Notes: a model not told the origin generated them from the letters alone. A stretch of 64,000 nt of DNA from Natronoflexus pectinivorans (GCF_004345615.1 NZ_SLWK01000001.1:682001-746000); one strand, 5' to 3'. Numbered from the stretch's first letter, positions 16,252 through 26,825 are shown. A program made the numbers and translations.

Positions 16252-17619
16252 TCATAACTGACCAGTTGCCTTTAATAAGGCAATGTGCGCATTCATTAAA
16301 TTTACAGCCGATTGAACATAGTTCATCTGAGCCTGTATATATTGAGTTTGTTGTTGTGTATATTCAGAACTCGATGAAATACCATGTGTGAATTTCACTC
16401 TCGTTTTTTCCAGAATATCTAAAGCAAGCCGCCTGTTTTCTATGCTGTAAAGATATTGTTCATAACTGTTTCGCATGGTGGCACGCGCTGTTACATAATT
16501 GCTTTGTAAATTATGTAAGGTCATTTCGCGTTCATTTATGCTCTGTTTATAACTGAGCTTTTGTTGCTGAACTCTTGCATGGCGCATTCCCGAGGTAAAT
16601 AGCGGAACAGAAAGTTGAACACCTACAAACTGTGCCCGGTACCAATCCTGAGTAAACACGTTCCAATCGTTGGAGAACCCTATTTTCTGAAAATTATAAA
16701 AAGCGCTGATGCGTGGTAAATATTGAGCTCTTTCATTCTTCAGATATAACCTTTGACTCTCCTCGTTGGTCATTGCCAACTGATAATCGACGTGATGGTC
16801 GGGGACAAACAAATCATCAGGAATGCCTCCTGATATGATTCTTTGCGAAAGGTAGGTAAGTGAATCGCTTAAACGCATCTCTGCATGCTTATCATACCCC
16901 ATGGTAAACTTAAGCACCGACATGGCAACCTCCTTATTTCGCTTTACCTCCATTAGTTGCTTTCTGGAATTATTGACCAGCAACTCCATTTGGCTCACAT
17001 CCAATGACTCAACAAATCCAGCCTCAAACATGGATTGCGTCTCAAGCAAAAGTTTCTCATTGGCCTCAAGCAGTCCGGAAAAAGCTTCCTGGTTTTCTCG
17101 CGCACTTAAAACCAAAAAATATGCCTGAGCCACACTATTTCGGATTTCAATGTCTGTTTTACGTTGTTGCTGTTCGGTAAACTCCAGAAAAACTCTTGTT
17201 GCCTGAACACCTACAAAGTAAGAACCATCGAAAATAAGTTGGGTAACACCAACTCCATAGTTTGCATCATAAGGTGTTCCAAATGAAACAGGTATCATGT
17301 CTCCGGGTCCAGCACCCGATGGCCAGTTTTCTTGCGGAAAAAACTCGACAGGCAATAATGTTTTTGCCATATCAATGGAGTGATTGTATTGTCCGGTTAA
17401 TTCCACCTGTGGTAAACCATCGGCGATGGTTTCCCAAATTCTACGCCTTGCCGATTCAACATCGAAATTTGAACTGATTTTTTGATAGGCGTTTTTCGAA
17501 GCAAACTCTAAGGCCTCTTCAAGTGAAAACTGCGGTTCATCAGCAAAAACATGTGAATTGAATACAACAAAACCTGCCAGCAATAAAACGGGCAATAAAC
17601 AGCGCTTCTTCAACAACAT
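16252..17619 (-). CDS. TolC-family outer membrane channel
   Basis: Outer-membrane exit duct of the efflux system. The ATG at 17619 gives 455 residues with a signal peptide MLLKKRCLLPVLLLAGFVVF ending near FADEP, followed by the TolC-type opening FSLEEALEFASKNAY. Long amphipathic helices repeat in two halves (AYFLVLSARENQEAFSGLL and ENRRLALDILEKTRVKFTHG), as expected for a trimeric alpha/beta barrel. The upstream ATG at 17670 overlaps the -7 element and so would precede the RNA start. First gene of the operon. Confidence 0.94.
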   Translation of the reverse strand: MLLKKRCLLPVLLLAGFVVFNSHVFADEPQFSLEEALEFASKNAYQKISSNFDVESARRRIWETIADGLPQVELTGQYNHSIDMAKTLLPVEFFPQENWPSGAGPGDMIPVSFGTPYDANYGVGVTQLIFDGSYFVGVQATRVFLEFTEQQQRKTDIEIRNSVAQAYFLVLSARENQEAFSGLLEANEKLLLETQSMFEAGFVESLDVSQMELLVNNSRKQLMEVKRNKEVAMSVLKFTMGYDKHAEMRLSDSLTYLSQRIISGGIPDDLFVPDHHVDYQLAMTNEESQRLYLKNERAQYLPRISAFYNFQKIGFSNDWNVFTQDWYRAQFVGVQLSVPLFTSGMRHARVQQQKLSYKQSINEREMTLHNLQSNYVTARATMRNSYEQYLYSIENRRLALDILEKTRVKFTHGISSSSEYTQQQTQYIQAQMNYVQSAVNLMNAHIALLKATGQL

Positions 17620-17669
17620 AAAATTAAGTTTCAGTTTGAATGATGTACAATTTCGGTCTTTCTTCTGCA

Positions 17670-17700
17670 CAAAATTATCCCTTGCAGCAGCTTCTTACAA
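17670..17700 (-). promoter_or_regulatory. Promoter of the tripartite efflux operon
   Basis: Minus-strand TAATTTTG (17677-17670) fits TAnnTTTG and TTG (17700-17698) lies 20 bases upstream as the -33 element. This fixes the TolC gene start at 17619 rather than 17670. Confidence 0.72.
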
Positions 17701-17733
17701 GAAGTTTTCGACCAACGGCAACTATTTCAGGAT

Positions 17734-17761
17734 AAATAACGAAATCCGGATTTCGTTATTT
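17734..17761 (-). terminator. 28-bp perfect palindrome at the end of the AlkD-like gene
   Basis: Positions 17734-17761 form a perfect 14+14 palindrome centred on TCCGGA. It contains the TAA stop (17756-17758) of the minus-strand AlkD-like gene and precedes the efflux promoter by 33 bases. It probably acts as terminator, although a protein-binding palindrome near the efflux promoter is also possible. Confidence 0.7.
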
Positions 17762-18475
17762 CCCTTTCTTTGTCCGTCTAAACCTTAATCGCTCCTCTTT
17801 CTCCATCTTTTCACAAGCATATTGAAATATGAGGCGGGGAGCGGTCTCCTTCCATTTCAACAGAAACAATTCAACCTCGTTTGGGTTTAGTTTCCATCCC
17901 TCCCGCAAGAACCAACCCACTCCCTGATGCACCTCTCTTTCTGTATCAGTCATCAGTGGTTCAACAAATTGCATAGGCTTTTCAATACCTACAATTTTTA
18001 AAGATTTTATTAAAGTGACCGGGACACAGCGACGCTGAAACTTATATTCAGATTGAAGCCACGGTTTAAAATCCTCAATGGCAATGATGTTTTTCTTTAA
18101 AAATTTTGGTAGCAGATACATTCCCAAAGTATCCGCATGCGCCCAATTGGTTATACCTTTTGCAAACCAGCTACCAATTAGGTCAAAAACCTCAGGAGTT
18201 AACTCTTTCTCAAATGAGTCAACAATCAATAAACCAAAAGAAGTCTCTTCGTACATACCACTTTCCATGAAAACAGGAACAGCCTTTAAGGCTGTTTCTA
18301 TTCCTGCGTCCAACTTAGGTGCAATCTCTTTTACCTTAGCGGTGATTTGAATAGTGGTAAGTCCATAACCATCATACCCGCCTTTAAAGTAGCGTTGATA
18401 TTTTTGAAGATTTTGTGGATTAGAGTGTTTATGACAATAAGCACGAACCTCATCGACCAATTGATTTGAGTTCAT
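17756..18475 (-). CDS. DNA alkylation repair protein, AlkD-like HEAT-repeat family
   Basis: A 239-residue all-helical protein of the AlkC/AlkD family, which removes alkylated bases such as 3- and 7-methylpurines. Family segments are visible: YGLTTIQITAKVKEIA near the N-terminus, then SWFAKGITNWAHADTLGMYLLPKF, RRCVPVTLIKSL and VHQGVGWFLREGWK, which correspond to the HEAT-like repeats with the conserved Trp/Asp-bearing NWAHAD helix. Divergent from the following unknown gene and followed by a palindrome in its stop. No known repair partners are adjacent. Confidence 0.85.
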   Translation of the reverse strand: MNSNQLVDEVRAYCHKHSNPQNLQKYQRYFKGGYDGYGLTTIQITAKVKEIAPKLDAGIETALKAVPVFMESGMYEETSFGLLIVDSFEKELTPEVFDLIGSWFAKGITNWAHADTLGMYLLPKFLKKNIIAIEDFKPWLQSEYKFQRRCVPVTLIKSLKIVGIEKPMQFVEPLMTDTEREVHQGVGWFLREGWKLNPNEVELFLLKWKETAPRLIFQYACEKMEKEERLRFRRTKKGK

Positions 18476-18731
18476 TGTTAAGGATTTTAGTTGATGGGTA
18501 AATAGTAGGACAAATAGCGATGATAAAATTACAACAATATATTATACTGAATACTAATGTCATAAAAGAATCGTTATATTTATATTAATTATTATCATAC
18601 AAGTAGTCGTTTTCATTTATAAATCCATTGAATAGAAAGCAAAGTATCAGCAAAAAAGATTATCTAAACATCTCTTTTTTAACTGCTATCTTTTCGCCAA
18701 TTGTGGATATGGATTTTTTTAGCGGGAAACC

Positions 18732-19706
18732 ATGAGTGGAAAACATGCCATCTTTGTAATTTTAATTATAACAGCTCTGATTCCCGCAGAGCTGGAGGCA
18801 CAAGTATGGCCATTCAGACGACGAAGTCAGGCTGAAAGAGCTACCCGCGACCTGGAAAGAAGACAACGAGAAACCGGACAGCAAACCAACTTTTTTAATC
18901 CGCTGCAACCTTTTGGTTCCAGGAGAAATAACGACCGCGATGACCATATCTGGAGTCCGGAAACGGCATACCTTTCTATTCCTCAAACGGGAAACGTCAG
19001 TATTACCAACCCTTCACGCTTAGGAATCAATTCAAAATATGAATTGCAATCACTTTTAGGTGCTTCTTATTGGGTTCCCAATCTCATGATTAAACGAAGG
19101 ATTCATTCCGGAGAAATATATTGGGCTACCAGGCATGGGATTTATGTCCCCACTCCGGGATTAAACTGGGCGCAAAATAAGGGATATCACTCTTATGTTG
19201 ACACCACTGCTGCGATTCCACATATTGTTGCCATCAGGAATGAATTAATTGTTAGTAAGCCATTTATGGATGATGTAAGTTGTGTTCAGGGAATTCCATG
19301 GCTAATTATAACCGCCGGATTATCTGCTGATTATGGCTTATCACTCGAAAGCAATGACCTCTCGGCCATAGATGAACATATTATTGGAAGCAGAAGTGCG
19401 CCTTTAACAGGAAAGGGGCTATTGATAATAGCCCGGTTGCGTGCCGATGCACGCCTCAACGATTTTACTTTTATCGAAGGAGGTTTCCGATATTTCAACA
19501 GCACTCACCACAACAATGGATTTGAACATCATGCTGCATTAAACTACTTTGCTGCAAAGAATTTTTCAATTTCCCCTGGATATTTGCTTTCCATAGGTAA
19601 TTTTGGCTCTTCTAAAGTAAAAATATATCCATCACTGGATTTGACCTGGTACTTTGGTCAAAAAAGTCGCCGTGGAGGCAGAATTTTTGAAGGTTCAAGA
19701 TTCTAA
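18732..19706 (+). CDS. Uncharacterised exported protein, possibly outer-membrane associated
   Basis: A 324-residue protein with a signal peptide (GKHAIFVILIITALIPAELEA, about 3-23). Then comes an Arg-rich stretch (PFRRRSQAERATRDLERRQRE, 27-48), a possible periplasmic coil. The rest is rich in aromatic residues and short alternating segments (YELQSLLGASYWVPNLMIKRR, FIEGGFRYFNSTHHNNG, SPGYLLSIGNFGSSKVKI), consistent with a beta-barrel ending in YFGQ. I do not recognise the family. It is convergent with the sigma-factor operon, overlapping its last gene by 4 bases, and divergent from the AlkD-like gene. Confidence 0.6.
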   Translation: MSGKHAIFVILIITALIPAELEAQVWPFRRRSQAERATRDLERRQRETGQQTNFFNPLQPFGSRRNNDRDDHIWSPETAYLSIPQTGNVSITNPSRLGINSKYELQSLLGASYWVPNLMIKRRIHSGEIYWATRHGIYVPTPGLNWAQNKGYHSYVDTTAAIPHIVAIRNELIVSKPFMDDVSCVQGIPWLIITAGLSADYGLSLESNDLSAIDEHIIGSRSAPLTGKGLLIIARLRADARLNDFTFIEGGFRYFNSTHHNNGFEHHAALNYFAAKNFSISPGYLLSIGNFGSSKVKIYPSLDLTWYFGQKSRRGGRIFEGSRF

Positions 19707-20230
19707 TTGCCTCTTCTGCCAAATCGGTGCCTGCCTTCACCTCGTCCCTGTCCTTCTCTTCCACGTCGAAATCCGGGCCGTTCATGCATATTGGAAAACA
19801 ACACCGCCAGTTTTTCGGCCTGCCTATCATCACAGATGTCTCTGATTGATAAAAAATGGTCAATGGAAAGTTGCTTTATCTCACCCTGAATTTTACCCAC
19901 TTGAAATGCAAGCTCAGATAATCGCAATGTATCCGGTGTTGATTTAGAAAACTCCTCAACAATCAGAGATTCAAATTCGTTCATGGATATTATCAAATCT
20001 CTTAAATCTGTTCGATATTGAATCTCCATCTCCCGGAATTTTTCTCTCTGCACATCATCAAATTCAAGGATTCGGGCAATTCCGAAAAATCCCCTGCCGG
20101 GAATGCTGTCAAGAGTCAGTTCAGAAACCACAGGCTCAGAACTCTCTCCCTTGATGAATCGAAAACCCATCCAACCCGATAAAAATGCCAGTATTAAAAC
20201 CAGCGCATATATTAAGTATTTAATCCTCAT
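19703..20230 (-). CDS. Spy/CpxP-like periplasmic sensor (Metal_resist type)
   Basis: A 175-residue protein with one N-terminal membrane segment (IKYLIYALVLILAFLSGWMG). The periplasmic part is a helical hairpin of the Spy/CnrX type: ILEFDDVQREKFREMEIQYRTDLRDL and SIDHFLSIRDICDDRQAEKLAVLF, the latter like the LTxxQ repeat. The last 25 residues are a Gly/Arg-rich tail (RRGREGQGRGEGRHRFGRRG), unusual for the family and reminiscent of the neighbouring secreted protein at 21337. Third gene of the ECF sigma operon, its start overlapping the anti-sigma gene, so it probably takes part in sensing envelope or metal stress. Confidence 0.75.
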   Translation of the reverse strand: MRIKYLIYALVLILAFLSGWMGFRFIKGESSEPVVSELTLDSIPGRGFFGIARILEFDDVQREKFREMEIQYRTDLRDLIISMNEFESLIVEEFSKSTPDTLRLSELAFQVGKIQGEIKQLSIDHFLSIRDICDDRQAEKLAVLFSNMHERPGFRRGREGQGRGEGRHRFGRRGN

Positions 20231-20639
20231 CTGTAGATAATTTTAACCAGTTGTTTTCAATCTCCATTCCGGCATTTCCTGCAAAGAAATACTCTGACAA
20301 AACAGAGTCCGCATCAGTTGGTGATTGGCGGTAATCCATAAAAAGTGCTAAATTAAATCCTGCAATTAAAGCCAATGAAACAGCCGCAATTTGCCATGCT
20401 TTTTGAATTGATATATGAACTTCCATAGCCTTTTTGTCCAGTGCAGCCATAATTCGCGTGGATAAAAACGGTGATACTGTTTTTGAAGCATCTACTTCAA
20501 TGAGTTGAAACAATCCTTCAACTTCATTTGCCAACTTCGTGCATTTTGCACACTGGTTTCTATGCTTAATAAACTCATCTCCCGGATTTTCCCCGGATTT
20601 AAGTTTCGCCAATCGTATTTCAAATTCAACGCAGTTCAT
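20220..20639 (-). CDS. Membrane anti-sigma factor with zinc-finger-like N-terminus
   Basis: A 139-residue protein from ATG 20639. The N-terminus MNCVEFEIRLAKLKSG and the HRNQCAKC motif (H-x3-C-x2-C) are those of zinc-binding anti-sigma domains of ECF partners. One membrane segment (IAAVSLALIAGFNLALFM) follows, with a short periplasmic tail. An in-frame ATG at 20699 overlaps the sigma stop and would allow coupling, but adds 20 residues before the canonical start; I prefer the inner start. The gene lies directly after the ECF sigma gene and overlaps the sensor gene by 11 bases. Confidence 0.8.
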   Translation of the reverse strand: MNCVEFEIRLAKLKSGENPGDEFIKHRNQCAKCTKLANEVEGLFQLIEVDASKTVSPFLSTRIMAALDKKAMEVHISIQKAWQIAAVSLALIAGFNLALFMDYRQSPTDADSVLSEYFFAGNAGMEIENNWLKLSTDED

Positions 20640-20691
20640 ATATTTGGGATTATTGATCTGTTTTCTGGTTATTTCTATAATTAATGATATA

Positions 20692-21255
20692 CTAATCATT
20701 CGTCATTCTCTCTTTAACCGCTTTCTGCAATTTCATTCTTGCTCTGAACAGCAAACTCTCTACTGCCTTTTCTGAGATTTCAAGCACTTCGGCTGTCTCC
20801 TTGTTGCTTAAATCATGGTATTGACTGAGAACAAAAACTTTACGCTGCATAGTTGTCAATTCCTTAAGGGCTGTTCGGAGCATCCTTCGTTGCTCCTCTC
20901 TTTCTATTGAGTAATCTGCTGGTTCAGAAACTCCTTTTAATTCCTTCGATTGATTACCGGAATCCATGAAGAGAAGCCTTTTAACCTTCTGCTTTCGCAG
21001 AAAATTTACGCATGTATTAACAGAGATTCGATATAACCATGTGGAAAAAGCCGATTGGAACCTAAAAGATTCAATCTTTTGGTATGCTTTTATAAATATT
21101 TCCTGAGTTAAATCTTCGGCATCAGCTTCGTTCTGTAAAAAACCGATGCATGTTTGAAACACTTTTTGCTGATACCTCATTACCAGATGCCGGTACGCTT
21201 CCTTGTCTCCCTGTTTAACTTTCTCAACAATGATGGCATTGGTATTCTCTGTCAT
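20692..21255 (-). CDS. ECF sigma factor (RpoE-like)
   Basis: A 187-residue group 4 sigma factor. Region 2 is at about 20-90 (HLVMRYQQKVFQTCIGF, DAEDLTQEIFIKAYQKIESF, FSTWLYRISVNTC) and region 4 at about 125-180 (LTTMQRKVFVLSQYHDLSNKE, EKAVESLLFRARMKLQKA). The following genes encode a zinc-finger anti-sigma factor and a Spy-like periplasmic protein, so the unit is a transmembrane stress-response switch. A strong terminator of the preceding gene lies just upstream, so the operon must have its own promoter in the 42 bases before the ATG or beyond. Confidence 0.93.
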   Translation of the reverse strand: MTENTNAIIVEKVKQGDKEAYRHLVMRYQQKVFQTCIGFLQNEADAEDLTQEIFIKAYQKIESFRFQSAFSTWLYRISVNTCVNFLRKQKVKRLLFMDSGNQSKELKGVSEPADYSIEREEQRRMLRTALKELTTMQRKVFVLSQYHDLSNKETAEVLEISEKAVESLLFRARMKLQKAVKERMTND

Positions 21256-21297
21256 GATTTATATCGATGAAAAGTTTTAACGCATAAATTTCATAAT

Positions 21298-21328
21298 AAT
21301 CTGATGCGGAAAAAATCCGCATCAGATT
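21298..21328 (-). terminator. Terminator of the Gly/Arg-rich protein gene
   Basis: A perfect 13-bp stem (21298-21310 with 21316-21328) with a 5-base loop directly follows the stop of the minus-strand gene at 21337 and precedes the sigma gene by 43 bases. Confidence 0.85.
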
Positions 21329-21336
21329 TATTCAGA

Positions 21337-21714
21337 TTATTCTGTTTTAGGTTGTGGATTACAGTTTGGTCCGGAGCCGTCACGTTTGCCTCTGCGCTCT
21401 CCACGACCTTCACCACCACGAGAACCGGTTCCATCCAATTTTCGTTCTCCACGACCTTGACCGTCACGTAATCCTTGACCACGACCTTGCCTACGTCCTG
21501 TTCCATCTTTTACACCCTGACCTTCACCACTGCCGGGTCCCAGTCCTTTACCGGGTCTTTTTCCATCATAATTATCACAAACTCCATCACCGGTGGTATC
21601 AACAAAACCTGTTCGGGGCGTTTCTTTAGTTTCTGCTTCCTGAGCAGAAACGGTGGCATTAACAACAAATAATAAAGCTGCCACTGTCATCAAAGTTAAT
21701 ACTAATTTCTTCAT
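21337..21714 (-). CDS. Secreted Gly/Arg-rich protein with EF-hand-like motif
   Basis: From ATG 21714 the protein has 125 residues. A signal peptide MKKLVLTLMTVAALLFVV ends near VSAQE. Mature residues include FVDTTGDGVCDNYDG, a DxDGDG-type calcium-binding loop of the kind found singly in Bacteroidota secreted proteins. The remainder is low complexity: Gly about one third, plus Arg, Glu, Asp and Gln in GQGRGER and GGEGRGERR repeats. A start 14 codons upstream is possible but has no signal character. Upstream of and in the same direction as the ECF sigma operon, separated by a terminator. It could be a regulon member. No function known. Confidence 0.72.
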   Translation of the reverse strand: MKKLVLTLMTVAALLFVVNATVSAQEAETKETPRTGFVDTTGDGVCDNYDGKRPGKGLGPGSGEGQGVKDGTGRRQGRGQGLRDGQGRGERKLDGTGSRGGEGRGERRGKRDGSGPNCNPQPKTE

Positions 21715-21856
21715 AATTAAAGTTTTAATTGTTTGCATAAAAGAATTATCTCTCAATGTTTATTCTGACTTTATCTTTTAGACACCACTTTTATAAAAAC
21801 CATTCGCAGAAAAATGATTTTTTTTAAAATTATCATAGTTTTAAAGTCTGAATTGA

Positions 21857-23164
<1,308 letters not shown>

Positions 23165-23167
23165 AAG

Positions 23168-23196
23168 AAACGGGTAGCCAAAGCTACCCGTTTTTT
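23168..23196. terminator. Bidirectional terminator shared by metY and atpG
   Basis: An 11-bp perfect stem (23168-23178 with 23183-23193) with a 4-base loop and a U run on the plus strand. On the minus strand it overlaps the last codons and TAG stop of atpG (starting at 23184), so both converging genes end on the same structure. Confidence 0.88.
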
Positions 23197-24065
23197 AATG
23201 CTTCTGCACCGCCCGTAATTTCCACAATCTGATTAGTAATGGCAGTTTGGCGGGCTTTATTATAACTCAACTGAAGGCCTTTTATCAGTTCCGTAGCGTT
23301 GTCTGTAGCTTTGTGCATGGAAGTCATTCTGGCTCCATGTTCAGATGCCAAGGACTCCAGGATAACCTGAAATAACATGGTTTGCAGCATTTTTGGAACC
23401 AAACTTCTAATAATGCTTGCCGCATCCGGTTCCAAAATATATTCAGTCAACAACTCATTTGATTCGGCTACAGGGACGGAGAATGGCAGGTATTGCTGAA
23501 CCTGAACTTCCTGATAGGCAGCATTAATAAACTCATTATAAACCAGCACCACTTGTTTAAATCCTCCCTCCTTAAAATCAAGCATAAGTTGGTTAGCCAA
23601 CACTGCAGCCGACTCATATGTTGGATTTTGCAGTAATTCATGATGATAAAAATCCCTACGAATATCCCGTACCTTAAACATTTTATCCAACTGATTACCC
23701 ATGATTCCAATCTTCACTTTTCCTAATTTATAATCACGGGCATAGCGATCGGAAATCAGATTTTGAACTTCTTTAACGACATTGATGTTAAAACCACCGC
23801 ACAACCCTCTGTTGGAAGCAATGGCCAAAATAAGAACGTCTTCCCCGATTCCGGGTTCAGAATAGTCCATGGGATGATCTTTATCCAGCGTGGCAGCCAA
23901 ATCATGAATAATAGCTGCAAGGCGGCTGGTATAAGGTCGGATGTGTGAAATATCATCCTGAGCCTTTTTCAAGCGGGCTGCCGAAACCATTTTCATGGCA
24001 CTGGTAACCTGACGGGTCGTTTTAACCGAATTAATTCTTGTACGTATGTCCTTTAAATTAGCCAT
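23184..24065 (-). CDS. atpG: ATP synthase F1 gamma subunit
   Basis: Central rotor shaft of F1. The 293 residues start MANLKDIRTRINSVKTTRQVTSAMKMVS (the N-terminal coiled-coil strand) and end with MHKATDNATELIKGLQLSYNKARQTAITNQI, the other strand that enters the alpha3beta3 hexamer. Last gene of atpBEFHAG; it starts 13 bases after atpA. The atpD and atpC genes are not here but at 47-49 kb. Confidence 0.97.
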   Translation of the reverse strand: MANLKDIRTRINSVKTTRQVTSAMKMVSAARLKKAQDDISHIRPYTSRLAAIIHDLAATLDKDHPMDYSEPGIGEDVLILAIASNRGLCGGFNINVVKEVQNLISDRYARDYKLGKVKIGIMGNQLDKMFKVRDIRRDFYHHELLQNPTYESAAVLANQLMLDFKEGGFKQVVLVYNEFINAAYQEVQVQQYLPFSVPVAESNELLTEYILEPDAASIIRSLVPKMLQTMLFQVILESLASEHGARMTSMHKATDNATELIKGLQLSYNKARQTAITNQIVEITGGAEALKNG

Positions 24066-24078
24066 TTAAACGGAACCA

Positions 24079-25671
24079 TTAGGACGGGTTTTCCAGAACC
24101 CGGTATTTTACACTTAAATCTTCAGCTACGTCTTTTAGCAATTCCGCTACATCATCGTCCAGATTACCCACTGCAATTTGCTTTAAAACCGTGGCATGTC
24201 TTAACTCTAGATTTTCAATAAAATCTTTTTCAAATTCCTGAATTTTATCCATTGGAACGTCACGCAATAATCCGCGTGTTCCGCAAAAAATCAATGCAAT
24301 CTGGTGCTCTACCCTCATGGGTTTATATTGGGGTTGTTTTAGCAACTCCACATTTTTTCGTCCTTTATCCAGAACAGCCATGGTAGCCGGATCCAAGTCA
24401 GAACCAAATTTTGAAAAAGCTTCCAGTTCCCTATATTGAGCCTGATCAAGTTTCAGCGTACCTGCCACTTTTTTCATGGATTTGATTTGCGCATTTCCTC
24501 CAACTCGTGAAACGGAAATCCCAACGTTAATGGCAGGTCGAATTCCGGAGTTAAACAACCCTGTTTCGAGGAATATCTGGCCATCAGTAATTGATATTAC
24601 ATTGGTCGGGATATAAGCAGACACGTCACCGGCTTGTGTTTCAATAATTGGCAAAGCAGTTAATGAGCCTCCTCCCTTTACCAAATGAGCAATGGACGGT
24701 GGAAGATCGTTCATTTTTGAAACAATCTCTTTAGATTCAATAAGTTTAGCGGCACGTTCCAGCAAACGTGAATGTAAGTAAAAAACATCACCCGGGAAAG
24801 CCTCGCGTCCCGGAGGACGCCTTAACAAAAGAGATACCTCTCTGTATGATACAGCCTGTTTTGATAAGTCATCAAAAACAATAAGTGAATGGCGGCCGGT
24901 GTCTCTGAAAAACTCACCAATAGCTGTTCCGGTAAATGGCGCATAAAACTGCATGGCAGCAGGGTCTGAAGCGGTAGCCATTACAACCACTGTATAGTCC
25001 ATGGCTCCATGTTGTTCCAAAGTTCGTACAATTTGTGCCACCGTACTTCCTTTTTGGCCTATGGCTACATAGACGCAATAAACTGGTTCTCCCCTTTCAA
25101 AAAACACCCGCTGATTAATGATGGTATCAATGGCAATGGCTGTTTTCCCGGTTTGGCGGTCACCAATAATCAATTCCCTTTGTCCACGTCCAATGGGAGT
25201 CATTGAATCAATGGCTTTTAATCCGGTTTGTAAAGGCTCTTTTACAGGCTGACGATAAATTACTTCCGGGGCTTTTCGTTCCAAAGGCATTTCATAAAGT
25301 TCCCCTCTGATTTCTCCTTTACCATCAATTGGTTCTCCAAGAGAGTTAACCACCCGACCGGCCATTCCATCGCCAACTCTGACTGATGCAATACGACCCG
25401 TGCGGCGAACTACGTCTCCTTCCCGAACCAAATGGGAAGGGCCAAAAAGCACAATACCCACATTATCTTGCTCAAGGTTTAGAACTACGCCCATGCATTT
25501 ATCAAGTTCAACCAATTCATTGGATTTCACATTGGTTAAACCAAAAACACGGGCAATTCCGTCACCCACCTGGAGCACGGTACCTACTTCTTCGAGTTGC
25601 GAGGCGGCCTGAAATCCTTCTATCTGCTTTCGCAGAAGGGCTGAAACCTCTGAAGGTTTTATTTGTTCCAT
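24079..25671 (-). CDS. atpA: ATP synthase F1 alpha subunit
   Basis: Non-catalytic nucleotide-binding subunit of F1. The 530 residues contain the P-loop [15 protein letters not shown], the Walker B region [20 protein letters not shown] and the family signature [17 protein letters not shown] with the arginine finger. Its start codon overlaps the atpH stop by one base, which suggests coupling. Confidence 0.97.
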   Translation of the reverse strand: MEQIKPSEVSALLRKQIEGFQAASQLEEVGTVLQVGDGIARVFGLTNVKSNELVELDKCMGVVLNLEQDNVGIVLFGPSHLVREGDVVRRTGRIASVRVGDGMAGRVVNSLGEPIDGKGEIRGELYEMPLERKAPEVIYRQPVKEPLQTGLKAIDSMTPIGRGQRELIIGDRQTGKTAIAIDTIINQRVFFERGEPVYCVYVAIGQKGSTVAQIVRTLEQHGAMDYTVVVMATASDPAAMQFYAPFTGTAIGEFFRDTGRHSLIVFDDLSKQAVSYREVSLLLRRPPGREAFPGDVFYLHSRLLERAAKLIESKEIVSKMNDLPPSIAHLVKGGGSLTALPIIETQAGDVSAYIPTNVISITDGQIFLETGLFNSGIRPAINVGISVSRVGGNAQIKSMKKVAGTLKLDQAQYRELEAFSKFGSDLDPATMAVLDKGRKNVELLKQPQYKPMRVEHQIALIFCGTRGLLRDVPMDKIQEFEKDFIENLELRHATVLKQIAVGNLDDDVAELLKDVAEDLSVKYRVLENPS

Positions 25672-26225
25672 TAGCTGAACTTCAAATTAGTCAACAATTT
25701 CTTTTTCAAAGATCGCAGCTGACCTGATACACTGCCATCTACCATTCGTCCATCTACCATCAGAATCAATCCTCCTATAATATCCTCATTTACACGACAC
25801 TCAAGCTCTGCTACACAGTCCATTTGTCGTCCAATTGTTTCATTGATTTCCCTGAACATGATTTCAGGTATAGGAAGTGCTGTAATTACTGTTACTGTTT
25901 TTATTCCTTTATACTGACGGTACTGATTAATAAAATTTCTCAGTATATTTTCGAGAAGGGTTTCACGGTGATTTTGAATGATGATCTCAACAAATCGCAG
26001 AGTATATTCATGGATCTGTTTCCCAAAGATACCTTTAAAAACCTGAACTTTCTTGCCTGGTTTAATTAAACTATTTTTGAGAAATTCTGCCAGATCGGCT
26101 GACTCTTTTATCATGTTTTTTAAATATGAGCAATCAATATAAATGCTGTCCAATAACAAGGCATCATCTTTTCCAACAAGGAAAAGTGAATTTGCATATC
26201 TTGCTGATATTAAGCTAACATTCAT
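25671..26225 (-). CDS. atpH: ATP synthase F1 delta subunit
   Basis: Peripheral-stalk subunit joining F1 to the b subunits. The 184 residues follow the delta/OSCP plan: an N-terminal helical domain ([13 protein letters not shown], then [24 protein letters not shown]) and a C-terminal part with [28 protein letters not shown], the diagnostic motif. It overlaps atpA by one base; 73 bases separate it from atpF. Confidence 0.94.
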   Translation of the reverse strand: MNVSLISARYANSLFLVGKDDALLLDSIYIDCSYLKNMIKESADLAEFLKNSLIKPGKKVQVFKGIFGKQIHEYTLRFVEIIIQNHRETLLENILRNFINQYRQYKGIKTVTVITALPIPEIMFREINETIGRQMDCVAELECRVNEDIIGGLILMVDGRMVDGSVSGQLRSLKKKLLTNLKFS

Positions 26226-26298
26226 GCTTCAGAACTCTATATTAAAAAACTATTATGAATCTTAATCCCGTATTAAACCTTTTAACGAATACTGACTC

Positions 26299-26793
26299 TT
26301 AATTAAAATTGACGTGATCTAAATATTCACGAATCACACTTTGTTGTCTCTCTTCGCTAACAAGTTCCTGTTTTAGAATCTTTTCAGCTATTTCGAGAGA
26401 TATAAGGCTTATTTGTTGCCGGATTTCAGATAATGACTCTTGTCGTTCTCTTTCTATTAGCTCACGAGATTGCTGAATAATTTTTTCAGCTTCCCTCGTA
26501 GCCGATGCCTTCGCTTCATTTATGATTTCCTCCCGGGTTTCCCTGGTTTCACGCATCATTTTTTCTCGCTCCAGTCGGGTTGTTTCAATCATCTGCCTGC
26601 GTGTTTCTGAGAGTTTTAAAACTTCATCCTTAGCCTGTGCTGCATCTTTCAGTGAAAATTCAATATATTCTTCCCGAACTTTTAGAGCACGCAAAATTGG
26701 CTTCCATGCGTATCTCCGCAAAAGAAACATCAAGATAAGAAACGACGTTGTTGTCCAGAAAATTAATCCGGGATCCGGTGTTAATAAACCCAT
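26299..26793 (-). CDS. atpF: ATP synthase F0 b subunit
   Basis: Peripheral stalk of the enzyme. The 164 residues have one N-terminal membrane helix (PGLIFWTTTSFLILMFLLRRYAWKPI) followed by a long charged helix with heptad character (ETRRQMIETTRLEREKMMRET onward) that reaches up to F1 delta. A single b gene is present, as in homodimeric stalks. Gene order atpE-atpF-atpH is canonical. Confidence 0.95.
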   Translation of the reverse strand: MGLLTPDPGLIFWTTTSFLILMFLLRRYAWKPILRALKVREEYIEFSLKDAAQAKDEVLKLSETRRQMIETTRLEREKMMRETRETREEIINEAKASATREAEKIIQQSRELIERERQESLSEIRQQISLISLEIAEKILKQELVSEERQQSVIREYLDHVNFN

Positions 26794-26825
26794 GACAATT
26801 TTTTTTGGTTAAACCCTGCTTAAAC

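Noticed and set aside
21354-21672. His-rich and Thr/Ser-rich plus-strand ORFs
   Set aside because: Antisense shadows of the Gly/Arg-rich secreted protein gene, whose biased codons keep the other strand open.
21337-21714. Collagen-like or RNA-binding RGG protein
   Set aside because: There is no regular Gly-X-Y periodicity, and a signal peptide argues against an RNA-binding cytosolic protein.
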